64,000 nt of DNA from a virus, in the IMG/VR virus record IMGVR_UViG_3300012351_000007, positions 1 through 64,000 of that record. One strand, given 5' to 3'. Positions 24,209-32,457 of the stretch are shown here, piece after piece. The translations under genes were made by a program, and so were the position numbers. The first letter of the stretch is position 1; each line of letters opens with the position of its first letter. Under the pieces are notes generated by a model. That model was not told the DNA's origin. It was given only the letters and a program-made list of their open reading frames with translations, and searched no databases.

Positions 24209-27200
24209 CTAGTGGAACTGCCACGCCATCTCGTGACTGACCGCCGCCGCTATCTCCGCTGGGCTGTGATCGGGCTGCGGGTAGACGGGGATGGTGATGT
24301 TCGGCCCGTCCGACCCGATCCGGCGGACCTGCTCGTCGGTGAGCACGAACTCGTTGCGGCCGGTGTCGTTGCGGGCGATCGTCAACCCGGGCGGCAGGAT
24401 GCCGCCCCCGTCGAAGTGGCCGACGTGGGCGAACGAGGAGACGGAGGTGACACCCCGACCGACAACGAACCCGTCACCGCCCCTGGACTCGAACGGCAGG
24501 CCCGCGAACACGCCCGCGGTGTGGCCCACCGAGCTGCCGCCCGGACCACGCTCGCCCGGGTTGGTCCAGCCAGCGGTGAAGATGCCGCCGAAGCCGCGCA
24601 GCGGGAAGTAGGGTGCCTCGTTCATGGTGGAGAACTGGTGTACGTACGGGGATTGACCATGCGCCAACCGCCATACAGCTGAGGTCGCACCGCTGCAGTC
24701 GTAGCCTCTTGGCCCCGCACTGGCCCAGATGTACGGCTTACCCGCCTGCGCCCGGATCCATGCCTGGATCCCGGCGATGTTGCCCGAGATGGGTCCGGTG
24801 AACGCTGGCCCGTAGAACACGGCCGCCCGCAGTTCGTCGGGGGTCGGCTTCCATAGGTTGGCAATGTTCACCGGGAACGGCCAAACGACAGGGCCGCCGC
24901 GCGCGAACGCGAGACCGCCGGACCCGTCGCCCGGGTAGCGGGTCTGCGGCGGCTTCAACATCCCGGCAAGCACCGCGTTGCGCAAGGCGGTGACCGCCGA
25001 ATGCCCACCGGCCGCCTTCACCTCATCGGCGGTCCAGATGTGTTCGTCCAACGACAGCCGGTACCGCACGCCGGGGATCGGCCCGAGCGCCGGGATCGAA
25101 TCGGAGGTGGTGGTGCCGGACCCGTAGACGGGTCCGCCTGTGGCGTGCCCGCCGACATCGGCCCGCCCGCCTGCGGTCGGGTTCTGCTCCCGCCAGATCC
25201 TCGTGGCGGTGGGCACGTCGACACCTTGCCGTAGCGAGATCTGGGCGATCTCCAGGTTCTTCAACTGGTCCAGGGCACCCTGCACACCGGACACCTGAAC
25301 CTGGGTTGACACGTCGGTGGGTACCCGGCCGTAGGTGTCGATTAGGTGGTTGACCTGACCGGAGTCCAGGCCCAACTGCTTGGCCTGCTCCTTGATCGTC
25401 CTGATCTGGTTGTCGTGTTTGGCGGTGGCCTCTTCCACGGCGGTGCCGTTGCGGACCTGCGCGAAGTACTCGTCGTCGGCGGCCTTGAGTAGGTTCTTCA
25501 CCGCGTCGTAGTTGTCCCGCGCCGACTGAGTGTTCAGGCCGATGTCGTGGGAGCCCTGCTGGACGGACTGGCTTAGCCGGTCCTGGGCGGCCTTGAAATC
25601 CTCAGCGGCTTGGTCGGCGGAACGCATCGCACCGAACAGGGCGTCGTCGGCCTGCTTGAGCGCGTCGGCCTTTTGCGCGGCTGTCGATGTCCGGTCGGCG
25701 AGCACGTTGAGGGCGTTACCGAGGGCCGCCTGCGCGGCGGTCTGCTTGTACGCCGAGTCGGCCGCCTTGTCCTGCTGCCCGGCGAGGATGGCCTCCACCT
25801 GGGCGTTGTCGTTGATCTGGCCGTAGGTGCTTTTCAACGCGTCGCGTAGTTGCCGTTCCCGGTTGAGCTGCTTGAGGCCAGCGTCGGACAGCGAGAAGTT
25901 GGAGAACTGCTCCTCGTCCTTCTTGATTTTCGCGTCGAGGGCGGCGGTCACCTCGTCCTGGGCGCCCTTCTCGCCCTTGAGTGCCCGCACCAGCGCGTCG
26001 CTGGTGATGCCGTAGTCGCCGGCCAGCCGGACTGCCCGGGAGAAGTCCTCATTCCCCTCGACGATTGACTTCACGGTGTCCTTGTTGGCGCCGCCGGCCG
26101 CATTGAGGGCGGTGTGCAGCGCGACCATGGCCCGGGTGAGTTCCTCGGTGCGTGCCCGCTGCGCGGCGAGGGCGGAACTGACGGCGGTGAACGCGATGAA
26201 CGCGCCCGCCACGGCCAACCCGATGACGCCTCCGGTGCCGAGCCCCGACGCGAGTTGACTCAGCGCCCCACCGGCGCCCTGCGCCCCGCCCTTGATGCCT
26301 GCCAGGGCGGTGCCGAACGTGCCGAACGAACCGGAGGTGCCGGCCATCGCCGTACCGGCACCGGCGACCGACGCGTTGTAGATCCGCTGGGCGGCGGCCC
26401 AGATGGGCAGGAGGGTGACCTGGGCCGCTTGGATGGCCTGCCACGCCTTCATGGCCACCACAACACCGGAGATTGTCCCGACGAGGACGGTCAGCACCGG
26501 GATCGGCAGGACGTTGATGACATCGGCGAGCAGCCGGATCGTGGTGATGACGACCCCGCCGACCGGCTGCGCGGCCTCGGCGATTCGCCCGACGGCCACC
26601 ACCAGTTGGCCGAGGACGGCTATCACGATGGGGGTTTCGGTGCGGATGTAGCCGAGCAGGTTCTGGAAGCCGGTGTTGTGTTCCAGGCTGGTGCCCCAGT
26701 AGGCGAACCGTTCCGATAGGTACAGCAGGCCCTGGCCGAAGTTCTGCCCGATGGGTAGGACCGCCCGGACCAGCCCGGAAACCCCGACAGCGGCGTTGGC
26801 GGCGGCAGGCGCGAATATGATCAGCGCCGTGTTGGCCTCCCCCGCCATGAAGTGGAAGAACGACTGCCAGTAGGGGGCGGCGAGTGCCCTTCCCGCCTCG
26901 GCGGCAAGGTTGCCCATGGTGCGGGAAAGGGTGCCGACATCGCCGATGATCTGGGGCATGACCGGCAGCAGCGCCGAAATGCCGGTCTGCAACCCGGGCA
27001 GGAACCCGGCCTGCGCGGCGGCGGTCAGGTCCAGCCACACCGGCTTCAGCGAGTACAGGAAGGTGGCGAACGCCTGACCCTCCGGGGACAGAGCGGCCAT
27101 CTTCTGCCGCAGCGTGTCCATCGCCGACGACCCGGCGGTGCCGGCGGCGACGGTGGCCTGCTGCAGCGACCGTTGCGCCGACACCACACCCTGCGACGCC

Positions 27201-28561
27201 TGCGCGATGGCGAAAGCGTTCTGCCGAGCCGTGTTGCCTTCGGCGATGCGGGCATCCGACAGCGCCTGGGTGGCCTTACGCACCTGATCCTGCGACTGGG
27301 TGACCCGATCCTGGGCGGCCACCACCTGCTGGGAGCCGTTGACGCCCTGGCGCTGCGCGGTGGCCAGATCCTGCTGGGCCCGCTGCTGCCGGATACCCAG
27401 GTCGGTGATCTGCTGCTTGGCCTGGTCGTACTGGAGTTGCGCTTCCTGCCGGGCCAGCTGCGACGACGCCGGGTTCGCCCGGACCGCCTGCAGGTTCAGT
27501 TCGGCCTTCGTCAGGTCGATCTGCGCCTGCCGCTGCGACAGGGTCCCGTCGGCGACCTGGGTGGCGAGGTCTTCCATCGCCCGGCGGGCCGACTCCCGGG
27601 CCCGGGTCAGGTCCTGCTCGGCGAGCAACGCGGCATGTTCGGCCTGGGTCAGGGACTGCTGCGCGGTGGTGACCGCCTCCGCAGCGCGACGCTGCGAGTC
27701 GGCGGCGTTGGCGCGGGTGTTGGCCAGGGACCGTTCAGCGGATGCGACCGCATCCTGCGCGGAGGCGACCTGCACCTGCCGGGACGCCAGTTGCACGGCG
27801 TCCTTGGCGGCGGCCTGGTCGGCGGTACCCATCGCCTTGACCGCATCGCCGATGCCGTGGGTGGCGAGCAGCACCACACCGAGGCCGGCGACGGCGCCCA
27901 ACGCCCCGGCACCGATCCCGGCCACGGCGGCGGCGCAGGCGGCGGCGACGGGGATGATGCCCGGCCCGAGGGCCAGCCCGGCGGCGAGGAGCGCACCCAT
28001 GCCGCCCGACGAGCGGTCCGCCGCGCCCTTCACCGACTCGACTTCGGCGGCAGCCGAAGCGGCGTTGGTGTCGATGTGGACGTTCGGGTTCAGTCGCCCG
28101 ATCTCGTGGACCTTCTCGATGAACAGGTCCAGTTCGGCGGTGGCTCGGGCGGTGTCGGCGGTTATCTGCGCCGAGGATGTGCCGGTGGACAGGCGGTCCA
28201 GTTCGGTCCGCAGTCCGGCGAGTTTGCGGTCCGCCTCGGACGTGTCGGCGCCGATCTTCGCGTTGGGTAGCGACTTGAGGGCGGCCTCGACGCGGCGGCG
28301 GAACGTGTCGGCGAAGGATCCGCCGGCCTGCTCCCCCGCCCTAGCGGCTTTGCCGGTGGCGTCGCGGGCGCCCTTGGCCACCCCGTCGCCGACTCCGGAT
28401 GCGATCCGGTCGGCCATCGCCTTGGCGATGATGGCACCGAGGTCGCTGCCGACCTTCGCGGCCTGCCCGGAGGTCTGCGCCTGGAATTTCGCGAAGAAGC
28501 CCTCACTTGAGGGCAATACATCGACGTATACCGATCCGGTGGAGGCGCCTTCGCTGGGCAT
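24209..28561 (-). CDS. Tape measure protein with C-terminal NlpC/P60-like domain
   Basis: A 1450-residue protein, the longest in the window. It has long Ala/Gln-rich coiled-coil segments (about 255-470), a hydrophobic stretch (about 660-700 and 750-800) and a C-terminal region of about 95 residues (about 1265-1360). That region has a catalytic-type Cys near 1289 (GYDCSGATSAVW) and His in GHTAGV, as in NlpC/P60 wall peptidases. It sets tail length and probably opens peptidoglycan and membrane during DNA entry. It follows the frameshifted chaperone genes, as in all long-tailed phages. Confidence 0.93.
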   Translation of the reverse strand: MPSEGASTGSVYVDVLPSSEGFFAKFQAQTSGQAAKVGSDLGAIIAKAMADRIASGVGDGVAKGARDATGKAARAGEQAGGSFADTFRRRVEAALKSLPNAKIGADTSEADRKLAGLRTELDRLSTGTSSAQITADTARATAELDLFIEKVHEIGRLNPNVHIDTNAASAAAEVESVKGAADRSSGGMGALLAAGLALGPGIIPVAAACAAAVAGIGAGALGAVAGLGVVLLATHGIGDAVKAMGTADQAAAKDAVQLASRQVQVASAQDAVASAERSLANTRANAADSQRRAAEAVTTAQQSLTQAEHAALLAEQDLTRARESARRAMEDLATQVADGTLSQRQAQIDLTKAELNLQAVRANPASSQLARQEAQLQYDQAKQQITDLGIRQQRAQQDLATAQRQGVNGSQQVVAAQDRVTQSQDQVRKATQALSDARIAEGNTARQNAFAIAQASQGVVSAQRSLQQATVAAGTAGSSAMDTLRQKMAALSPEGQAFATFLYSLKPVWLDLTAAAQAGFLPGLQTGISALLPVMPQIIGDVGTLSRTMGNLAAEAGRALAAPYWQSFFHFMAGEANTALIIFAPAAANAAVGVSGLVRAVLPIGQNFGQGLLYLSERFAYWGTSLEHNTGFQNLLGYIRTETPIVIAVLGQLVVAVGRIAEAAQPVGGVVITTIRLLADVINVLPIPVLTVLVGTISGVVVAMKAWQAIQAAQVTLLPIWAAAQRIYNASVAGAGTAMAGTSGSFGTFGTALAGIKGGAQGAGGALSQLASGLGTGGVIGLAVAGAFIAFTAVSSALAAQRARTEELTRAMVALHTALNAAGGANKDTVKSIVEGNEDFSRAVRLAGDYGITSDALVRALKGEKGAQDEVTAALDAKIKKDEEQFSNFSLSDAGLKQLNRERQLRDALKSTYGQINDNAQVEAILAGQQDKAADSAYKQTAAQAALGNALNVLADRTSTAAQKADALKQADDALFGAMRSADQAAEDFKAAQDRLSQSVQQGSHDIGLNTQSARDNYDAVKNLLKAADDEYFAQVRNGTAVEEATAKHDNQIRTIKEQAKQLGLDSGQVNHLIDTYGRVPTDVSTQVQVSGVQGALDQLKNLEIAQISLRQGVDVPTATRIWREQNPTAGGRADVGGHATGGPVYGSGTTTSDSIPALGPIPGVRYRLSLDEHIWTADEVKAAGGHSAVTALRNAVLAGMLKPPQTRYPGDGSGGLAFARGGPVVWPFPVNIANLWKPTPDELRAAVFYGPAFTGPISGNIAGIQAWIRAQAGKPYIWASAGPRGYDCSGATSAVWRLAHGQSPYVHQFSTMNEAPYFPLRGFGGIFTAGWTNPGERGPGGSSVGHTAGVFAGLPFESRGGDGFVVGRGVTSVSSFAHVGHFDGGGILPPGLTIARNDTGRNEFVLTDEQVRRIGSDGPNITIPVYPQPDHSPAEIAAAVSHEMAWQFH

Positions 28562-28564
28562 GAC

Positions 28565-29050
28565 TCACCCCGCCTCGGTGCCGTCCCCCAACGAGTAGCC
28601 GTGCAGTTCGGCGTGCTCGCGGCGGATTCGCGCCAGATAGGCGTGACCCTCCGGGGACAGCGCCCGCCGTCGCCGAGCCGGCAGGCCCGGCCGCGGCCAC
28701 GGCGCCGGTGGGTCCTTCAGTCGCATCCCCGACGCGACCACACCCAGCAGGTCGATGACCCGGGCAAGCAGCAGATCCGAATGCGACCAGCGGCCGTGCC
28801 CCTCCTGTGGCAGCCGGGCAATCTTCGCCAACTGCTCGTCGGGGATCTCGTCACGCTGCGCCGTCTTCGTCGCCGACTCACCCGGCAGGGCGTAGTCGAT
28901 GAGCACCTTCAACCGCCGATACGTCAGCCGCGCCGCGCCGCCGCCGGGGCGCCACAGGTCCCGCAGGTCGATGCCGCAGTAGCGTTGCAAGTCCGCTTCG
29001 ACTTCGGCCACGTGGCTGGCGAGGACCGCCGTGACCGCGGCTATTCCCCC
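28565..29050 (-). CDS. Tail assembly chaperone, frameshifted C-terminal part
   Basis: This is the second chaperone reading frame, expressed as a fusion to the upstream frame by a -1 shift at 29044-29050. After the shift the sequence runs GIAAVTAVLASHVAEVEADL, then the conserved-looking YRRLKVLIDYALPGES. The whole fusion covers 28565-29415. Such G/GT-type fusion proteins escort the tape measure protein during tail assembly. The stop lies 4 bp before the tape measure start. A stand-alone start within the frame is possible but less likely. Confidence 0.85.
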   Translation of the reverse strand, partial: GGIAAVTAVLASHVAEVEADLQRYCGIDLRDLWRPGGGAARLTYRRLKVLIDYALPGESATKTAQRDEIPDEQLAKIARLPQEGHGRWSHSDLLLARVIDLLGVVASGMRLKDPPAPWPRPGLPARRRRALSPEGHAYLARIRREHAELHGYSLGDGTEAG

Positions 29051-29415
29051 AGCGACTGCCCGACGGTGTTGGCCCAGGCGGTGAAGAACGCCCGCTGCTC
29101 CTTCAGGGTCGGGTTCAACTGCATCCACCGCATCGCATCAGCCGGCGACAGAGTCTGCTGCGCCCACGTCAGGTCGTCCTCGCGGTTGATGGCATGCCGG
29201 GCAATCGAGGTCCACTCCTCAACGGGCGGTACCCGCATGTCGTGAAAGCCGAGCCGGGTCGTGAGAGTGACCAGGATGGCCCCGTTCTCGTCGACCAGCC
29301 GTTCGGCGCGGGTCTCTGCCTCGGCCGCGTCCAGCGGGGTGACCGCCGCCGCGTTGCGCTTGGATGCCAGGTCGGCTGGTGGCTGCTCGGCGCGCGCCCT
29401 GCGTGGTGCTGCCAT
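29041..29415 (-). CDS. Tail assembly chaperone, short (0-frame) product
   Basis: A 124-residue protein starting at ATG 29415 (TGATG overlap with the tail tube gene). It is helical, with WTSIARHAINREDDLTWAQQ. It ends NTVGQSLGE with the frameshift heptamer overlapping the last codons. Its position between tail tube and tape measure is diagnostic for the first tail chaperone (G-type). Confidence 0.85.
   Translation of the reverse strand: MAAPRRARAEQPPADLASKRNAAAVTPLDAAEAETRAERLVDENGAILVTLTTRLGFHDMRVPPVEEWTSIARHAINREDDLTWAQQTLSPADAMRWMQLNPTLKEQRAFFTAWANTVGQSLGE
29044..29050 (-). other. Programmed -1 frameshift site GGGGGAA
   Basis: On the minus strand CTG GGG GAA TAG ends the first chaperone. 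Slipping back one base on GGGGGAA gives GGG GGA ATA GCC and enters the long second frame exactly where similarity to a second chaperone begins. The position just before the 0-frame stop is normal for phage tail chaperones. Confidence 0.85.
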
Positions 29416-29993
29416 CAGCCCAGCGCCGGAACGATGTCGTATGCCTGCACCGCGACACCGCTGGAGTTCGGGTAGGCGGTGAACGTGACCCCGTACATGG
29501 CGGCGTCGGTGGTGGCGTACTTGATGTCCTTGCGGTCGGTGACCTCAAGTTGCGGGCAGTAGATTCGGTGGTGTGTGGTGCCGTCGATGATGTCGAACAC
29601 CCCGGCCACCAACTGGCGGGTGTAGATGCCGAAGGTGTAGGAGAACGCGCCGGTACCCACGCCAGCGGTGAGGGTGTTGAACGCGATGCCGTAATACAGC
29701 TCCATAACGCGGAGATTCTTTTCGAGGAAGGTAATGTCGAACGTCACCGACGCATCGGTGATGATCTTCCGCTGGATCTGCAGCGACCCGTACGCCTTCA
29801 CGTCCTTGCTCGACGTGTTCAGCTTCTCGGTGAGTCCGTCCTCCGAGACAAGGCCAGCGTTCTTCCATGCGGCCGCGAGCGCTGTCGTCGCGTCGGTAGG
29901 CGCGGTGGAGCCGGTGATGCCGAACCACGACAGTCCAGTGCCGTCGGCACCAGCGCCACTAGTGCCGACAAGAATGTTCCTGTTGTCTCCCAC
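29415..29993 (-). CDS. Major tail tube protein
   Basis: A 192-residue protein from GTG 29993. The beta-rich sequence, with ASVTFDITFLEKNLRVMELY and FGIYTRQLVAG, and its position directly before the chaperones identify the tube subunit that polymerises around the tape measure. The length is normal for siphophages. Just upstream lies a weak GC-rich hairpin followed by TTTTTC (about 30021-30034) and a 24-residue ORF. Confidence 0.82.
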   Translation of the reverse strand: MGDNRNILVGTSGAGADGTGLSWFGITGSTAPTDATTALAAAWKNAGLVSEDGLTEKLNTSSKDVKAYGSLQIQRKIITDASVTFDITFLEKNLRVMELYYGIAFNTLTAGVGTGAFSYTFGIYTRQLVAGVFDIIDGTTHHRIYCPQLEVTDRKDIKYATTDAAMYGVTFTAYPNSSGVAVQAYDIVPALG

Positions 29994-30074
29994 GGCCCTT
30001 TAGTCCTTTCTCGGGCATGAAAAAGGCCCCGGCCGTGGCGGCTCAGGGCAGATGGCTCGGGTGGGTGGTGTCGG

Positions 30075-30149
30075 TTAGCCGATGCCGAGGGCGGCGTTAA
30101 CGGCGGCGCAGACGTGCACAGCGACGTTGAGTACCAGGTTCAGCAGCAT
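30075..30149 (-). CDS. 24-residue hydrophobic peptide
   Basis: ATG 30149 has GGAAGGA at 6-nt spacing. The product MLLNLVLNVAVHVCAAVNAA plus four residues is hydrophobic enough for one membrane span. It fills the 182-bp gap between the tail tube gene and the next gene. It may be a genuine micro-protein; conservation was not testable here. Confidence 0.4.
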   Translation of the reverse strand: MLLNLVLNVAVHVCAAVNAALGIG

Positions 30150-30175
30150 GGGGTTCCTTCCGGTTCGGTTGGTTG

Positions 30176-30433
30176 TTACTCGGCAGCGGGCACTTCCACG
30201 GCGCCCGCGTCGTCGGGCAGCGGCACATCCACGTAGCGCACCGCGGCGGCCGGCTCGTCGAGTTCCCGGGTGGCCTCCCAGTCGGCGCGTTCCTCGTCCG
30301 TGGGCTGCCGGGCTTCCCCGGTGCCGAGCATCACCCGGCCCAGCTCGTCGGGCACCTCCTCCAGATTCCCGATGCGGGTCAGGTCGGGGCCGAGTTTCGC
30401 GGCGTCCGGGACGTAGACGATGTGGACGAGCAT
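30176..30433 (-). CDS. Small acidic phage protein
   Basis: An 85-residue protein. The N-terminal part MLVHIVYVPDAAKLGPDLTR is strand and loop. The rest is acidic and Glu/Pro/Ala rich. Its position between the neck genes and the tail tube gene suggests a minor structural or assembly protein. No family is recognised. Confidence 0.55.
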   Translation of the reverse strand: MLVHIVYVPDAAKLGPDLTRIGNLEEVPDELGRVMLGTGEARQPTDEERADWEATRELDEPAAAVRYVDVPLPDDAGAVEVPAAE

Positions 30434-30461
30434 TCGCCCGGACTCCTTCGCTTCGGTGGGG

Positions 30462-30779
30462 TTAGATCTTCATGCTGTCGATGGCACGGCCAAGGATGCG
30501 GCGCCTGACGATGTACCGTGTGCCTCTTTCAAGGGCCAGGGGATATGGAAATCCGGTCTGCGGATTCCTGGCCGTGTTCGCCAGCCTCGCCCGCGCCTTC
30601 CCATCGACCACGCCGCCCGTGACAACCCAGGAGGCTTTCATCCGGCCGGTGTCCACCGGGGTGATCGCCTCGGCCCGTTCCTTGCCCTTCTCGGCGACCT
30701 TCCGCAGCGCCTCGACCAACCACGGCGCGCGGAGCATCTCGGCTATCCCGGCGGGGGACTCTTGGTAGGAGACGGCCAT
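30462..30779 (-). CDS. HK97 gp10-like head-tail joining protein
   Basis: A 105-residue protein from ATG 30779. ITPVDTGRMKASWVV near residue 39 is the hallmark segment of the HK97 gp10 family (TPVDTGxLxxS). It is followed by a short strand-rich end. Proteins of this family sit at the neck or tail terminator. It overlaps the preceding small gene by 37 bp, and GTG/ATG alternatives upstream are less likely. Confidence 0.8.
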   Translation of the reverse strand: MAVSYQESPAGIAEMLRAPWLVEALRKVAEKGKERAEAITPVDTGRMKASWVVTGGVVDGKARARLANTARNPQTGFPYPLALERGTRYIVRRRILGRAIDSMKI

Positions 30780-30928
30780 ACCGCTGATCCCTCCTCCCAC
30801 AGCAATCCGGCGCAGTCGGCGACGAAGCAGTCGTGCTTGTTGGTGCTGCGGTGTGGCCGTTCACCTTCGGTGAGTGCGTGCCATGCGACCCAGACATCGG
30901 CCGCGGCAAGACGCTGTTCGGCCTCCAC
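30743..30928 (-). CDS. Small Cys/His-containing phage protein
   Basis: A 61-residue protein from GTG 30928, with a GAGGGGG purine run upstream. HRSTNKHDCFVADCAGLLW contains His and Cys pairs that could bind metal. It overlaps the gp10-like gene. Similar small proteins occur in actinophage neck regions, but the role is unknown. Confidence 0.45.
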   Translation of the reverse strand: MEAEQRLAAADVWVAWHALTEGERPHRSTNKHDCFVADCAGLLWEEGSAVWPSPTKSPPPG

Positions 30929-30937
30929 CGCGCCCCC

Positions 30938-31345
30938 TCAAAGGTTGAGGTTGTGGGCGTGCAAGCTGATCCGGTAGGCGGCGGTGGCCCGGCGCAGCTG
31001 CGAGTTGTCCCACGGGGCGATGCTCGGCGCCGAGATGGTCTGCACCCTCGACACGGTGACCGACCCCAACGTCACATCGGCGAACGTGGTCGCCGGCAGG
31101 GTCACCCGCAGCGCCTTGCGTACCTGCTCCGCGAGGGTCTTCGCCGCGGCCCGGGACACGTGGAACACGTCCACATCGACGTTGGCCTGATCCAAGGTGA
31201 TCGTGTCGTCGGCGCCGCCGAAACGTTCCACGGCGATCGTCGGCAGTACAAACTCCAGGTTGTACGGCAGTTCCGGGATCACGCTGTCGACGTGGAGGGT
31301 GGTTTTCAGCCAGCCGCACAGCAGGGTTTCGACATCCCGGTACAC
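30938..31345 (-). CDS. Tail terminator-like protein
   Basis: A 135-residue protein from GTG 31345. It has an alpha/beta pattern with MYRDVETLLCGWLKTTL at the start and a central VDVDVFHVSRAAAKTLAEQV, as in the short tail-completion proteins of siphophages. Its position between a head-completion gene and the gp10-like gene is consistent. The assignment is by pattern and order. Confidence 0.6.
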   Translation of the reverse strand: MYRDVETLLCGWLKTTLHVDSVIPELPYNLEFVLPTIAVERFGGADDTITLDQANVDVDVFHVSRAAAKTLAEQVRKALRVTLPATTFADVTLGSVTVSRVQTISAPSIAPWDNSQLRRATAAYRISLHAHNLNL

Positions 31346-31354
31346 CCGACCCCC

Positions 31355-31798
31355 TCAGACGCCGGTCGGCGAAATGTCCTTACACACCAGGTCCCGCTGC
31401 CAGATGAGGGTTCCGGCGAGCACATCCACCACCCGCAGCACCCGGGTTGTCAGCGACGGGTCGGCCGCGCACACGGTGAGCACCAGTTCGTCGTTGATCC
31501 GGACGCCGGTCTGTTCGGCCGGGATCGCGATGTAGTAGCGGTGCAGCGGCGTCTGGCTGGGGGAGACGGTCAGCTCCTCCTCATGCCGTCGGTCCCGTGG
31601 GGTTTGCTGCGCCCGGCACGGCCCGGTGTAGACGGTTACCGCAGGCGGGTAGACGGTGCGGCCCAACGTGTTGTCCCACACGCCCGGGCCGGCGGGCCGG
31701 GTGATGGTGCACTGGTCGAGCATCTGCTGCTCGGCCGTGAGGCGATGATGTGACGCCCACCCGCTGCCGATCACCTGCGTGTTGGGTAGCGGAGACAT
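31355..31798 (-). CDS. Head completion (neck) protein
   Basis: A 147-residue protein from ATG 31798 (TGATG overlap). QCTITRPAGPGVWDNTLGRT and a C-terminal RINDELVLTVCAADPSL match the beta-barrel neck proteins (DUF6093-like) of actinophages. It follows the connector-like gene and precedes the tail terminator-like gene. A head-to-tail stopper role is inferred. Confidence 0.65.
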   Translation of the reverse strand: MSPLPNTQVIGSGWASHHRLTAEQQMLDQCTITRPAGPGVWDNTLGRTVYPPAVTVYTGPCRAQQTPRDRRHEEELTVSPSQTPLHRYYIAIPAEQTGVRINDELVLTVCAADPSLTTRVLRVVDVLAGTLIWQRDLVCKDISPTGV

Positions 31799-32445
31799 CA
31801 GGGCGCGACACCCAGTTCGCCGAACTCGGCCTCGATCCAGGAGTTCGGGTTGTAGTCCACGATGTCGAAGGCGAACAGGCTCCCGGCGGCGTCCCGGTCG
31901 GCGGCCTGGTCCCGCAGTGCCTGGGCCCGTGCCCGGAGTTCGGCGGCGACCTTCGCCCCGTCGGTTGCCAGATCCTGGGTCTTGATGACCTTGCTGACGA
32001 GCACCTCGGACGAGGCGATGGTGTCCAGGGCCTGCGCGGCGGCCAGCCGCACATTGCCCTGCTCGATGGTGAGGAACGCGCCGATCTGCCCGTCGGTTAA
32101 CAGCGGTGCCGTGTCGGACAGGTCGGTGGACAGCAGCCGCACCTGCCCGACGGGTGTGGTCGGGTCGGTGGTGATCGGCGGGCCGGGCAGCGGGTTCGCG
32201 GCGACGTACACCTGCTGCGGCTCGGCACCCGCCCCGGTGCCTGAGACGGTCCACAGGTACACCCACCAGCCGGCCTGGTTGAGGATGACACTGACCCCGG
32301 TCCAGGTGTGGCCGCCGTCGGCGGTGGTCGTGGCCGGGTGGGTGGTAGTGCCGTCGGGGGCCAGCACAGCGAGGGTTGCTGCGGTGGTGCCGTCGTAGGG
32401 GGTGACCGTCAACTGCGGGATGTCCACATCACCTATGCCGAGCAC
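31798..32445 (-). CDS. Head-tail connector-like protein
   Basis: A 215-residue protein. The N-terminal part is an Ig-like beta domain (LTVTPYDGTTAATLAVLAPD). The C-terminal 110 residues are helical with QVRLLSTDLSDTAPLLTDGQ and LAAAQALDTIASSEVLVSKV, the signature of gp6-like connector proteins. A fusion of a beta domain to the connector is common in actinophages. Confidence 0.7.
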   Translation of the reverse strand: MLGIGDVDIPQLTVTPYDGTTAATLAVLAPDGTTTHPATTTADGGHTWTGVSVILNQAGWWVYLWTVSGTGAGAEPQQVYVAANPLPGPPITTDPTTPVGQVRLLSTDLSDTAPLLTDGQIGAFLTIEQGNVRLAAAQALDTIASSEVLVSKVIKTQDLATDGAKVAAELRARAQALRDQAADRDAAGSLFAFDIVDYNPNSWIEAEFGELGVAP

Positions 32446-32457
32446 GGCCGCCCCCTG

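Noticed and set aside
27300-28598. Long plus-strand frame opposite the tape measure gene
   Set aside because: Ala/Ser/Arg-rich shadow of a strongly supported gene.
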